From: an uncultured Clostridiaceae bacterium
Lineage (GTDB): Bacteria > Bacillota > Clostridia > TANB77 > CAG-508
Direction of reading: 5' to 3'
NCBI GenBank assembly: GCA_958402495.1
Contig: CATXTS010000075.1
Location: 1 to 9,535, forward strand
DNA length: 9,535 nt
The notes beneath the pieces are model-generated. The model ran no database searches, had not been told where the DNA came from, and was given only the letters and a program-made list of their open reading frames with translations. A program made the position numbers and the translations under genes. Shown here in pieces: positions 1 to 6,469 of the stretch; positions within the stretch are counted from its first letter, which is position 1; every line of letters begins with the position of its first letter.

Positions 1-922
1 ATCTAGGCGTTTTATAAGTAGTTCCTAACTTTTCACGAAAAGATAAACTATCAATTTTGATAACAGCACCATCTATACCAAAGCTTAATTTCTCTCTATC
101 TTCACCAATCTTCTTTATCGTATTAATGGCTTCTTCCAATGTATGACAAGGTACTTTTATAGGATTTACATGAAAACCTAATTCTTCTAAATATACCAAT
201 TGCTCATAATGTGAATTATAAGGATTGTTCTCCCATTTTTGTACATTAAAAATAAGAATATCTAAAGGTCTTTGTGCCGTTATCTTTGAATTTAATTGTC
301 TAAGAGAACCTGCCGCTGCATTCCTAGCATTAGCAAATAATGGTTGTCCTAATACTTCTCTTTCCTCATTTAACTCTTCGAACTCCTTTGTTCCTATATA
401 AACTTCTCCACGTACGGTTATAGTTACTTTTTTACTTAAAACCTTAGGAATTGATTTTATAGTTCTTAAATTATCTGTTACATCTTCACCAATTAGTCCA
501 TTTCCTCTTGTGGCTCCTCTTACAAAAATACCATCCACATATTCTAAAGCTACTGATAAGCCATCTATTTTTGTTTCAACAATATAGGTTACTTCTTCGT
601 TTTCTTCTTGTGCTTGTTTACGCATTCTTTCATCAAATTCTTCTAGTTCTTCAAAAGAAAAGATATCTTGTAAACTTTGTAATGGTACTTCGTGTACTAC
701 TTCTTTAAATCCTTCTTTCACATGACCGCCTACTTTTTGTGTTAAAGAATTGGCATCTATTAATTCTGGAAATTGTTTTTCCAATGCTTTTAATTCGTTC
801 ATCATCATATCATATTCATAATCTGTAACAACAGGTGCATCCTCATCATAATAACGTTTAGCATAAAATTCTAACTTTTCTCTTAAAGCTTTTACTCTTT
901 CTTTAGCTTCTGTAATTTCCAT
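1..922 (-). CDS. ligA: NAD+-dependent DNA ligase LigA, N-terminal 307 residues (runs off left edge)
   Basis: LigA seals nicks in duplex DNA during replication and repair, using NAD+ as AMP donor. Reading the minus strand from ATG at 922 gives an open frame to the window edge. Residues 1–70 resemble the Ia domain that binds NMN (YYDEDAPVVTDYEYD, then QKVGG). The adenylation domain follows, with the catalytic lysine in ETKIDGLSVAL at K118. Further adenylation motifs visible are RGEVY, NARNAAAGSLRQ and DGAVIKID, and the visible part ends at TTYKTPR. Full-length ligases of this family have about 660–670 residues, so the OB fold, zinc finger, HhH and BRCT domains lie outside the window. The start is fixed by GGAGG five bases upstream. 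Some positions differ from the common consensus (HEVPLQSLQDIFS where many have MLSLDNAF), but nothing suggests loss of function. It has its own -10 box and follows a terminator, so it is separate from the broken nuclease gene upstream. Confidence 0.95.
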   Translation of the reverse strand, partial: MEITEAKERVKALREKLEFYAKRYYDEDAPVVTDYEYDMMMNELKALEKQFPELIDANSLTQKVGGHVKEGFKEVVHEVPLQSLQDIFSFEELEEFDERMRKQAQEENEEVTYIVETKIDGLSVALEYVDGIFVRGATRGNGLIGEDVTDNLRTIKSIPKVLSKKVTITVRGEVYIGTKEFEELNEEREVLGQPLFANARNAAAGSLRQLNSKITAQRPLDILIFNVQKWENNPYNSHYEQLVYLEELGFHVNPIKVPCHTLEEAINTIKKIGEDREKLSFGIDGAVIKIDSLSFREKLGTTYKTPR

Positions 923-958
923 CTCTTCCTCCTGTAATTTTTGTATTCTTTTAGAAGT

Positions 959-964
959 ATTATA
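959..964 (-). promoter_or_regulatory. Likely -10 box of the ligA promoter
   Basis: A perfect TATAAT lies on the minus strand 37 bases before the ligA start codon. The region 17 bases upstream is a T-rich tract from the preceding terminator and gives only a poor -35 match (TTTATC). The position between a terminator and a gene start supports a promoter, but the -35 is weak. Confidence 0.45.
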
Positions 965-973
965 TACAAAAAA

Positions 974-1037
974 AGAAAAAAGATAAATAGATTTTAAAAA
1001 TATACTTTCTATTTTTCTTTCTATTTATCTTCTTTCT
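974..1037 (-). terminator. Intrinsic terminator after the Rpn-family gene
   Basis: On the minus strand, the arm at 1037–1021 pairs with the arm at 990–974 over 17 positions with a single G·U pair. The loop holds a second short stem (AAAAATA with TATTTTT). The 3' arm is itself U-rich (ATCTTTTTTCT) and is followed by more U. It starts just past the stop codon of the broken nuclease gene and ends just before the ligA promoter. Confidence 0.7.
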
Positions 1038-1043
1038 ACTTGC

Positions 1044-1556
1044 TCATAAATTTTCTATTTCTTGTCTTGATAATCCGGTTATTTTTTCAATAATTTCTAT
1101 TTCTATTTTCTCTTTCAACATATTCTTAGCAATTTCCCTTGTTTTTTCTTCTCTTCCTTCTTCTCTTCCTTCTTCTCTTCCTTCCTCTCTTCCTTCCTTT
1201 ATACCTTTCTCTCGTCCTTCTTTTATACCTCTTTCTCTACCTTCTTCTAATCCTACTTCCATTGCTCTTTGTTTAATTGCTTTCTCATCCATAATTGCCT
1301 TTTGTCTTAATTCTGCTACTCTTCTTAATTCTTCATCTTCGCTCATATGTTTTAATTTTTCCATGGCTTCTTTTATAGGTTCATTTTTTTCCACAATACT
1401 TTCTACCTCCTTATCATTTGGATTATTCAAAAACAACATCCATTGGGCTACTTTACTCTCTATATGCGCTTCCATGTTTTTTCTTACTTTTGGTAGTTCA
1501 ATTATATGTATTTCTAATTTATCTGTCAACTTCATTTTACTTTCTTTTTGCCTCAA
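1044..1556 (-). CDS. C-terminal fragment of the Rpn-family protein (coiled, EGRE repeats)
   Basis: This is the downstream frame of the broken Rpn gene. The longest start is TTG 1556, giving 170 residues, and an internal ATG lies at residue 8. Neither has a clear ribosome site, so independent translation is doubtful. It begins in the family motif LTDKLEIHIIELPK. An alpha-helical stretch follows (VAQWMLFLNNPNDKEVES, then MSEDEELRRVAELRQKA). The charged tail contains eight degenerate four-residue repeats of the GREE/GIKE type, and the protein ends with IIEKITGLSRQEIENL. This tail layout is common at the C-termini of clostridial Rpn proteins. It carries no nuclease residues of its own. Confidence 0.5.
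   Translation of the reverse strand: MRQKESKMKLTDKLEIHIIELPKVRKNMEAHIESKVAQWMLFLNNPNDKEVESIVEKNEPIKEAMEKLKHMSEDEELRRVAELRQKAIMDEKAIKQRAMEVGLEEGRERGIKEGREKGIKEGREEGREEGREEGREEKTREIAKNMLKEKIEIEIIEKITGLSRQEIENL
1149..1244 (-). repeat. Eight tandem 12-bp repeats coding a GREE/GIKE tail
   Basis: Four units at 1149–1196 are almost identical (plus strand TTCTCTTCCTTC, with one T-to-C change in the fourth). Four more diverged units reach 1244. The period of 12 keeps the reading frame, giving the EGREEGREEGREEGREE series and, upstream, GIKEGREK and GIKEGREE. Such in-frame repeats can change copy number by slippage without breaking the frame. Confidence 0.85.
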
Positions 1557-1971
1557 TTTCCACTGTGTATGTAGCTGTTTCTCTCCGTTTTAGCTCTTTT
1601 AATTCATAATCTAAAATAGCAATACAAATTGTTTTCTTCAATTTTTCATATTCTTCTCCCACTATCACTTGTGAAGAAAATAAACGACTCCAATAGAATA
1701 AAATTCTTTCTATTGTGTAAGACTTATCAATTAATTGAATTTCTATGTTGCATAAAGTTCCTTCGTCTAATTCTGCCTTTAAGTCTAATATTCCTAACTT
1801 CTCGTCTGGATATTCCTTTATTAGATGTCTGTCATCTCGTAAATCAATTTGCTTAATTTTCTCATTCGTAATATCGGCTATCATAGCTTTCGTAATTTCT
1901 TCATTTCCGGGACGAAATAAAGAATGAAAAACCACATCTGTCTTTGGTATTAAAAGATTTTCTTGTTTCAT
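1537..1971 (-). CDS. N-terminal fragment of the Rpn-family nuclease (144 residues)
   Basis: This is the part a ribosome would make from the real start (ATG 1971, AAGGAG eight bases upstream). It holds the whole PD-(D/E)XK core: D12 in TDVVF, D63, and E77/Q79 in NIEIQ. A family-typical helix with TIERILFYWSRLF follows. After residue about 127 the sequence (RRETATYTVEIEAKRK) is out-of-frame translation and matches nothing in the family. The frame is open further upstream to a TTG at 2004, but that start lacks a well-spaced ribosome site. Whether this truncated nuclease is folded or active cannot be judged here. Confidence 0.55.
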   Translation of the reverse strand: MKQENLLIPKTDVVFHSLFRPGNEEITKAMIADITNEKIKQIDLRDDRHLIKEYPDEKLGILDLKAELDEGTLCNIEIQLIDKSYTIERILFYWSRLFSSQVIVGEEYEKLKKTICIAILDYELKELKRRETATYTVEIEAKRK

Positions 1972-2050
1972 ACATTCATCTCCTTTATGATTATGGCTAG
2001 ACAAATAAAAGGTTCTATCACCCCCTTTTCTTTTTTAAACTTTGATTTTG

Positions 2051-2080
2051 TATTTTATTGATAACATAACGAATAAAATA
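2051..2080. repeat. 9-bp inverted repeat between toxN and the Rpn gene
   Basis: TATTTTATT (2051–2059) and AATAAAATA (2072–2080) are perfect inverted copies around a 12-base centre that holds the direct repeat GTTAT-GTTAT on the minus strand. There is no G/C in the stem and no clean U-tract, so it is a poor terminator. It could be an operator or simply AT-rich chance. The rest of 2005–2120 shows no gene and no convincing promoter. Confidence 0.3.
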
Positions 2081-2120
2081 AAATGATAAAAAACGGAATA
2101 TAAAAAATAGGAAATAACGA

Positions 2121-2648
2121 TTAAGCGACAAAATAAATAGCTTCTTCTTCTCGCAAAAAAGTATGTTCTGACACATAATTGGAATATTTTTCTTCTAATA
2201 ATTTAAAATTACAACAACGATTTTGTAATTTTTGACTTGCTTGTCTTTCTATAATTAAATAATACAAATCATGGGCTCTTGTTTGTATCAATTTTTCATG
2301 GGCTCTTGCCCATTCTAGTTGCATTTGTAGCATATGGGCATATTTACTGTCTGCTAGTTGTTCTATATGAATTACCTCCAAATCTTCCATTGGAATTGGC
2401 ATCATATTGTTAAAATTAATACCTCCTAATTTTCCATTTTCGATTTTCATAAAATCTTGTGTGTCCTGCATATAAAAATGTTTTTTCTTAGGAGATGTTA
2501 ATGGTGCAAAAAAATGTTTATCTTGCGTAGAAAATACAATTCCAAGAAATGGTCTTGTTTCCTTATGTCCTTGTAACATAGCTATTTTAGAATCATAATT
2601 TTGTAAATACATTTGGTAATCTAATTTTGTATGATATAACTCTAACAA
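2121..2648 (-). CDS. toxN: ToxN/AbiQ-family type III toxin endoribonuclease
   Basis: ToxN/AbiQ proteins are sequence-specific endoribonucleases. They are normally held inactive by a repeat-RNA antitoxin and act in toxin–antitoxin and phage-abortive systems. The 175-residue protein matches the family in order: YQMYLQNYDSKI (9–22), RPFLGIVF (32–39), the signature FFAPLTSPKKKH (46–57) with the Thr-Ser pair of the active-site loop, KLGGINFNNMMPIP (73–86), YAHMLQMQLEWARAHEKLI (103–121), and CNFKLLEEKY (146–155). Length is typical for the family. The start is TTG 2648, set by a strong GGGAGG seven bases upstream; the first internal ATG (residue 13) lacks a ribosome site and would remove the first conserved segment. 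The gene has its own promoter, directly after the mutS terminator. No tandem-repeat antitoxin RNA is visible between promoter and start, which is unusual for the family. The family call is confident; the partner is unknown. Confidence 0.88.
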   Translation of the reverse strand: MLELYHTKLDYQMYLQNYDSKIAMLQGHKETRPFLGIVFSTQDKHFFAPLTSPKKKHFYMQDTQDFMKIENGKLGGINFNNMMPIPMEDLEVIHIEQLADSKYAHMLQMQLEWARAHEKLIQTRAHDLYYLIIERQASQKLQNRCCNFKLLEEKYSNYVSEHTFLREEEAIYFVA

Positions 2649-2650
2649 AT

Positions 2651-2664
2651 TTTCTCCCTCCCTT
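2651..2664 (-). promoter_or_regulatory. Ribosome binding site that sets the TTG start of toxN
   Basis: AAGGGAGGGAGAAA lies directly before the TTG codon, with two overlapping purine-rich cores (GGGAGG best, seven bases away). Its strength offsets the weak TTG start and fixes the N-terminus. It fills almost the whole 26-base leader. Confidence 0.7.
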
Positions 2665-2674
2665 CTACCTTTCT

Positions 2675-2704
2675 ATCATAGCACATAAAACATGTGTTTG
2701 TAAA
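2675..2704 (-). promoter_or_regulatory. toxN promoter with an inverted repeat in its spacer
   Basis: The -35 box TTTACA (2704–2699) and the -10 box TATGAT (2680–2675) are 18 bases apart. The spacer contains CACAT–GTTTT–ATGTG (2696–2682), a 5-bp inverted repeat placed between the boxes, where a bound repressor would block polymerase. Transcription should begin near 2668, leaving a leader of about 20–26 bases. Confidence 0.65.
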
Positions 2705-2721
2705 TACCTTTTCAAAAAGAT

Positions 2722-2751
2722 ATAAAAGAAGACAATATTCTACATATTGCC
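2722..2751 (-). terminator. Terminator of the miaB–mutS operon
   Basis: On the minus strand GGCAATAT (2751–2744) pairs with ATATTGTC (2738–2731) around a five-base loop, with one G·U pair, followed by TTCTTTTAT. It lies 13 bases past the mutS stop codon and separates mutS from toxN. Confidence 0.65.
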
Positions 2752-2764
2752 TTATATATATGTT

Positions 2765-5404
2765 TTAGTTATTACTCATCTTATCTTTTATTTTTACAAG
2801 TGTATTTAAAGCATCAATTGGTGTTAATTGATTTAAGTCTACCTTATCAATTTCTTGTGCTATTTCTGCTAATTTATAATTATATAAATCCAATTGTCCA
2901 GCAGCTACTTTCTTATCTTCCTTTTCCATTGCTTTTCCATTTAAAATATTTTTTCTTTCTAATGAACGTAAAATTTCATTAGCTCTTTTCGTTACATTTT
3001 GAGGTACACCTGCTAGTCTGGCTACATGTACACCATAGCTTTCATCTGTACCTCCTGGTACAATCTTTCTTAAGAAGATGATATCTTCTCCTTTTTCTTT
3101 TACAGCGATGGAATAATTTTTAACCCCTTCTAGTTTATCTTCTAGCTGTGTCAATTCATGATAATGCGTTGCAAATAAGGTTTTAGCACCACATTTTTCT
3201 ATATCTGCAATATACTCAGCTACCGCCCAAGCAATAGAAAGGCCATCATATGTAGAAGTTCCTCTTCCTATCTCATCTAAAATAACTAAACTATTTTTAG
3301 TAGCCTCTTTTAAAATAGTTGCTACTTCCATCATTTCTACCATAAACGTACTTTGTCCCATGCTTAAATCATCAGAAGCACCTACTCTTGTAAAAACTTT
3401 ATCTACTACACCAATCTTTGCATAAGATGCAGGTACAAAGCTACCACATTGCGCCATTAAAGTAATTAAAGCTACCTGTCTCATATAAGTAGATTTACCT
3501 GCCATATTTGGTCCTGTAATAATGGATAATCTAGATTCTTGTTCATCTAAATAAGTATCATTTTGAACAAAACTACCTGCTGGTAACATTTTTTCTATAA
3601 CGGGGTGACGTCCATCTTTAATATCTATCATACCGCTGTTATCTACAATTGGTTCTACGTAGTTCATATCTTCTGCAACCTGTGCAAAAGAACATAAAAC
3701 ATCTAAGATAGCTATCACTTCTGCTGAGGTTTGTAATCTAGTAATTTCGCTTTCTATATGCTCTCTTACTTCTACAAAAGCATTATATTCTAAATTAATT
3801 ACTTTTTCTTCTGCTCCTAAAATTTGGTTTTCTAAGTTCTTTAAATCTTCTGTAATATATCTTTCACAGTTTGCTAAAGTTTGCTTACGAATATATCTTT
3901 CTGGCACTTGGTCTAAATTTGATTTGGTAACTTCTATAAAATAACCAAATACTCTATTAAATCCTACTTTTAGGCCTTTGATGCCTGTAGCTTCTCTTTC
4001 TTTTGCTTCTAATTCAATAATCCAATTCTTTCCTTCCGTCGTTGCCTTTTTTAGATGGTCAATTTCTTCATTATAGCCTAATTTAATTAGACCGCCTTCT
4101 TTGATGGTCATTGGAGGTTCATCCACAATAGAGGCTTCTATTAAGGTATAAATATCTTCTAAAACATCTAAATTTTGATATAAGTGCTGTAATAACTTTG
4201 CCTTAGCTTGTCCTAATACTTTTTTAACTTCTGGTAATTGTTTAGCAGAGTTTCGTAAAGAAATCAAATCTCTACCAGTAGCACTTCCATAAGCAATTTT
4301 TCCAGCTAACCTTTCTATATCATACACTCGTTTTAGATTGTCGACAATGTCTCCTCTTAATATTAAGTCTTCTTTTAATTCTTTTACCGCTTCTAAACGT
4401 TCATTAATTTCTAATACGTCAATCAGAGGGTCATTTAACCACCTTCTTAGTAGACGACCACCCATAGAAGTGGCTGTTCTATCTAAAACCCATAATAAAG
4501 TACCTTTTTTAGACTTGTCCCTCATTTTTTCAGTAATTTCTAAGTTTCTTCTTGCATTGATATCTAATGACATATATTTTGTTGTTCTATACACAATGAT
4601 TTTGTTAATATGGTCTAATTGTGTTTTCTGGGTATCGATTAAATAGGTAATTAAACCATTCATTGAACAAATAGCTATGGTTTTATCTTCTACCTGCTTT
4701 GTTTCTAATATATTTCCCTTTTCATCTACAAAATGATATTTCTTTGCTAAACTCTTACAATCACTAGAAAATTGAACATCTGCTATACGAGAAATGTATA
4801 CTTCAAATCGTTCTTTAATATTGTTTATCTCTTCTATACTATCATACATAAAAGGATTCACAACAATTTCTGCTGGTGAATATCTAGAAATTTCATCCAA
4901 TAGTCTAGGAAAATTATGATTTTCTACAATTTGCGTAGAGCGAAAATCACCTGTTGATATATCACATACACTGATTCCAAAATAAGTACCTGCTTTGTAA
5001 ATGGCCATAATATAATTATTTTTCTTTTCGTCTAATAAATTACTTTCAATGACGGTTCCTGGCGTAACTACTCGAATAACCCCTCTTTTTACAATCCCTT
5101 TGGCTTGTTTTGGGTCTTCTAACTGTTCACAGATGGCTACTTTATACCCTTTTTCAATTAATCTTGCTATATAGGTATCAGCTGCATGAAATGGCACACC
5201 ACACATAGGCGCTCTTTCTTCTTGTCCACATAATTTTCCTGTTAAAGTTAACTCTAATTCTTTTGAAACCGTGATGGCATCATCAAAAAACATTTCATAA
5301 AAGTCACCTAATCGATAAAATAAGATACAGTCTTCATATTCTTTTTTAGTTTGTAAATAGTTCTGCATCATTGGTGAAAATTCTGGTTCTTCTTTTTCTG
5401 TCAT
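2765..5404 (-). CDS. mutS: DNA mismatch repair protein MutS
   Basis: MutS binds base mismatches and small loops in new DNA and, as an ATP-driven clamp, starts mismatch repair. The 879-residue length is normal. Visible motifs in order: the mismatch-reading Phe-X-Glu as F35-Y36-E37 (LGDFYEMFF), the connector and core domains with the clamp (GFNRVFGYFIEVTK about 481–494), Walker A GPNMAGKST (631–639), the signature DDLSMGQSTFMVEM (678–691), Walker B LVILDEIGRGTST (706–718), and the ATHYHEL switch (745–751). The C-terminal dimerisation helices follow (DALNTLVKIKDKM). ATG 5404 has AAGGAGG five bases upstream. The gene is 18 bases downstream of the 348-residue HTH gene and is co-transcribed with it and miaB. 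It is followed by a terminator and not by mutL, which lies elsewhere if present. Confidence 0.98.
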   Translation of the reverse strand: MTEKEEPEFSPMMQNYLQTKKEYEDCILFYRLGDFYEMFFDDAITVSKELELTLTGKLCGQEERAPMCGVPFHAADTYIARLIEKGYKVAICEQLEDPKQAKGIVKRGVIRVVTPGTVIESNLLDEKKNNYIMAIYKAGTYFGISVCDISTGDFRSTQIVENHNFPRLLDEISRYSPAEIVVNPFMYDSIEEINNIKERFEVYISRIADVQFSSDCKSLAKKYHFVDEKGNILETKQVEDKTIAICSMNGLITYLIDTQKTQLDHINKIIVYRTTKYMSLDINARRNLEITEKMRDKSKKGTLLWVLDRTATSMGGRLLRRWLNDPLIDVLEINERLEAVKELKEDLILRGDIVDNLKRVYDIERLAGKIAYGSATGRDLISLRNSAKQLPEVKKVLGQAKAKLLQHLYQNLDVLEDIYTLIEASIVDEPPMTIKEGGLIKLGYNEEIDHLKKATTEGKNWIIELEAKEREATGIKGLKVGFNRVFGYFIEVTKSNLDQVPERYIRKQTLANCERYITEDLKNLENQILGAEEKVINLEYNAFVEVREHIESEITRLQTSAEVIAILDVLCSFAQVAEDMNYVEPIVDNSGMIDIKDGRHPVIEKMLPAGSFVQNDTYLDEQESRLSIITGPNMAGKSTYMRQVALITLMAQCGSFVPASYAKIGVVDKVFTRVGASDDLSMGQSTFMVEMMEVATILKEATKNSLVILDEIGRGTSTYDGLSIAWAVAEYIADIEKCGAKTLFATHYHELTQLEDKLEGVKNYSIAVKEKGEDIIFLRKIVPGGTDESYGVHVARLAGVPQNVTKRANEILRSLERKNILNGKAMEKEDKKVAAGQLDLYNYKLAEIAQEIDKVDLNQLTPIDALNTLVKIKDKMSNN

Positions 5405-5422
5405 TTTATCCTCCTTTTTTCT

Positions 5423-6469
5423 CTATCTTGCCCAATCATCATTATCGTATGGTTCTCCCTTGACTGGTTTTTCTCCTATTCTTTTATACCTTTCTGGATA
5501 GGGATACTTTTGTAATAATTCTTCTTGACTATACTTTTTTACTACTTGTTTACCAAGCCAGTTTAGTTGATTATCTTTCTTTGCTTGTTCCTTTGCATAT
5601 TGAATCAGTGCATATATTTTTTCTCCTGATGTCCACCTGTCATCACTTCTTATATAGGTTTTAAAATAGCCTTCATCTATTGCTAAGCAAAGTAGTTCTT
5701 CCACTTTTTCTTTGCATAAGCTTAATACATTAGGTTTGCTTTTCATTAACAAATTAGATAATTCTCTACCAATAATTCTATCTATATTTTCTGCTGAAGG
5801 TCTTATATTTTTATTCAAATCAAAATCTACTATTTTGATATTAGAAAACAACATTCCATAGACATCATCTTCCCCCATAAGGCAAGTCTTTTCTTGTATA
5901 TTTTCATTTCTATCTTTTAAAAAGTATTCTAATATTTTCTCTAATTTTATATTAAATTTTACTCTGCTGATACTGTTACAATTCAGTTTTTCTCTTTCTC
6001 TATTTAATTTTTGATATAATATCTCTTGTTTAATTTCTTCTGGGAAAAATATAAAATCTTTCTTTTGTATTTTTAATTCCCCACTTATTAAAGCAACTTT
6101 ATAAGCAGCTATTTTTCTATAAAATGTTGCTTTTGTAACATTCATTATTTCTATAATTTGTTTATCTTGTAGACATTCTCTTTTATACTGACAATATTCT
6201 TCAAAAAAAGGCTGTAAATCATTGATACAAGTATATGTAAACCCCTTTTTATTTTCTTCTATTCTTCCACCTGAGTGCTGATATCTATTAATAATGTCCC
6301 TATATTGTTCGTATCTGCTATCATTCTCATATGTTTTTTTTATTTTTCTAGCTAATGTATTTCTTGGTACACCTACCTTCTGTGATAAACTTCTAATAGA
6401 TTCTTCTTTATCAATTATTGCTTTAAAATATTTTTCTAAATCTTCCTTTTCCATATCTCTGGTTGCCAT
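5423..6469 (-). CDS. Unrecognised 348-residue protein with two predicted helix-turn-helix segments
   Basis: I do not recognise the family. Residues 24–46 (SIRSLSQKVGVPRNTLARKI) look like a helix-turn-helix of the Fis/Psq type. Residues about 103–124 (KQIIEIMNVTKATFYRKIAA) look like a second, resolvase-like one. The rest is soluble, charged and mostly helical, rich in Lys, Glu and Ile, with scattered cysteines not arranged as a metal site, and ends in the acidic YDNDDWAR. No signal peptide, membrane segment or enzyme motif is visible. Its ATG touches the miaB TAA with no gap, and its ribosome site AAAGGAG lies inside the last miaB codons, so translation is coupled. mutS follows after 18 bases. 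The context suggests a DNA-binding regulator or accessory factor, possibly acting on its own operon, but that is inference from position and two predicted helices only. Confidence 0.85.
   Translation of the reverse strand: MATRDMEKEDLEKYFKAIIDKEESIRSLSQKVGVPRNTLARKIKKTYENDSRYEQYRDIINRYQHSGGRIEENKKGFTYTCINDLQPFFEEYCQYKRECLQDKQIIEIMNVTKATFYRKIAAYKVALISGELKIQKKDFIFFPEEIKQEILYQKLNREREKLNCNSISRVKFNIKLEKILEYFLKDRNENIQEKTCLMGEDDVYGMLFSNIKIVDFDLNKNIRPSAENIDRIIGRELSNLLMKSKPNVLSLCKEKVEELLCLAIDEGYFKTYIRSDDRWTSGEKIYALIQYAKEQAKKDNQLNWLGKQVVKKYSQEELLQKYPYPERYKRIGEKPVKGEPYDNDDWAR

Larger units (their letters stand above)
1044..1971 (-). pseudogene. Rpn family recombination-promoting nuclease / PD-(D/E)XK transposase-like, frameshifted
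   Basis: Taken together, the two reading frames encode one protein of about 308 residues, the usual length for this family. Rpn proteins (Transposase_31 / PDDEXK type) are DNA nucleases linked to RecA-independent recombination. The N-terminal frame holds TDVVFHSLF, then the nuclease core with D63 (LGILDLKA) and E77-x-Q79 (NIEIQL). It loses homology after ILDYELKEL. The next frame then restores the family pattern: GEKQLHTQWKLRQKE, then LTDKLEIHIIELPK, then a charged tail. Removing one base near the A-run at 1588–1591 joins both frames without an internal stop. The frame before the break ends at TAA 1537, so the natural product would be about 144 residues. The start chosen is ATG 1971, with AAGGAG eight bases upstream. 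I infer gene decay. A sequencing error in the A-run is the main alternative. Confidence 0.8.

Noticed and set aside
508..708. Plus-strand frame of 66 codons
   Set aside because: It is fully antisense to ligA and its Leu/Phe-rich content is what the reverse of Lys/Glu codons gives.
1363..1927. Several plus-strand frames opposite the Rpn gene
   Set aside because: They are shadows of the coding strand, without ribosome sites and with Ser/Phe/Leu-biased sequence.
1972..2004. Upstream TTG start of the Rpn gene
   Set aside because: It would translate the real ribosome site (AAAGGAG). The only other purine run (GGGGGTG near 2019–2025) is too far away. ATG 1971 fits the family start.
2019..2027. 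Strong ribosome-site-like GGGGGTGAT on the minus strand
   Set aside because: No ATG, GTG or TTG lies at a usable distance downstream, so no leader peptide can be supported.
2035..2110. Possible antitoxin repeats downstream of toxN (ATTCCGTTTTTTATCA and ATTCGTTATGTTATCA, 25 bases apart)
   Set aside because: There are only two imperfect AT-rich copies, on the wrong side of the toxin for a type III system. They are not convincing as a repeat RNA.
4338..4646. Plus-strand frame of 102 codons inside mutS
   Set aside because: It is antisense to a conserved part of mutS, with no initiation signals and no recognisable domain.
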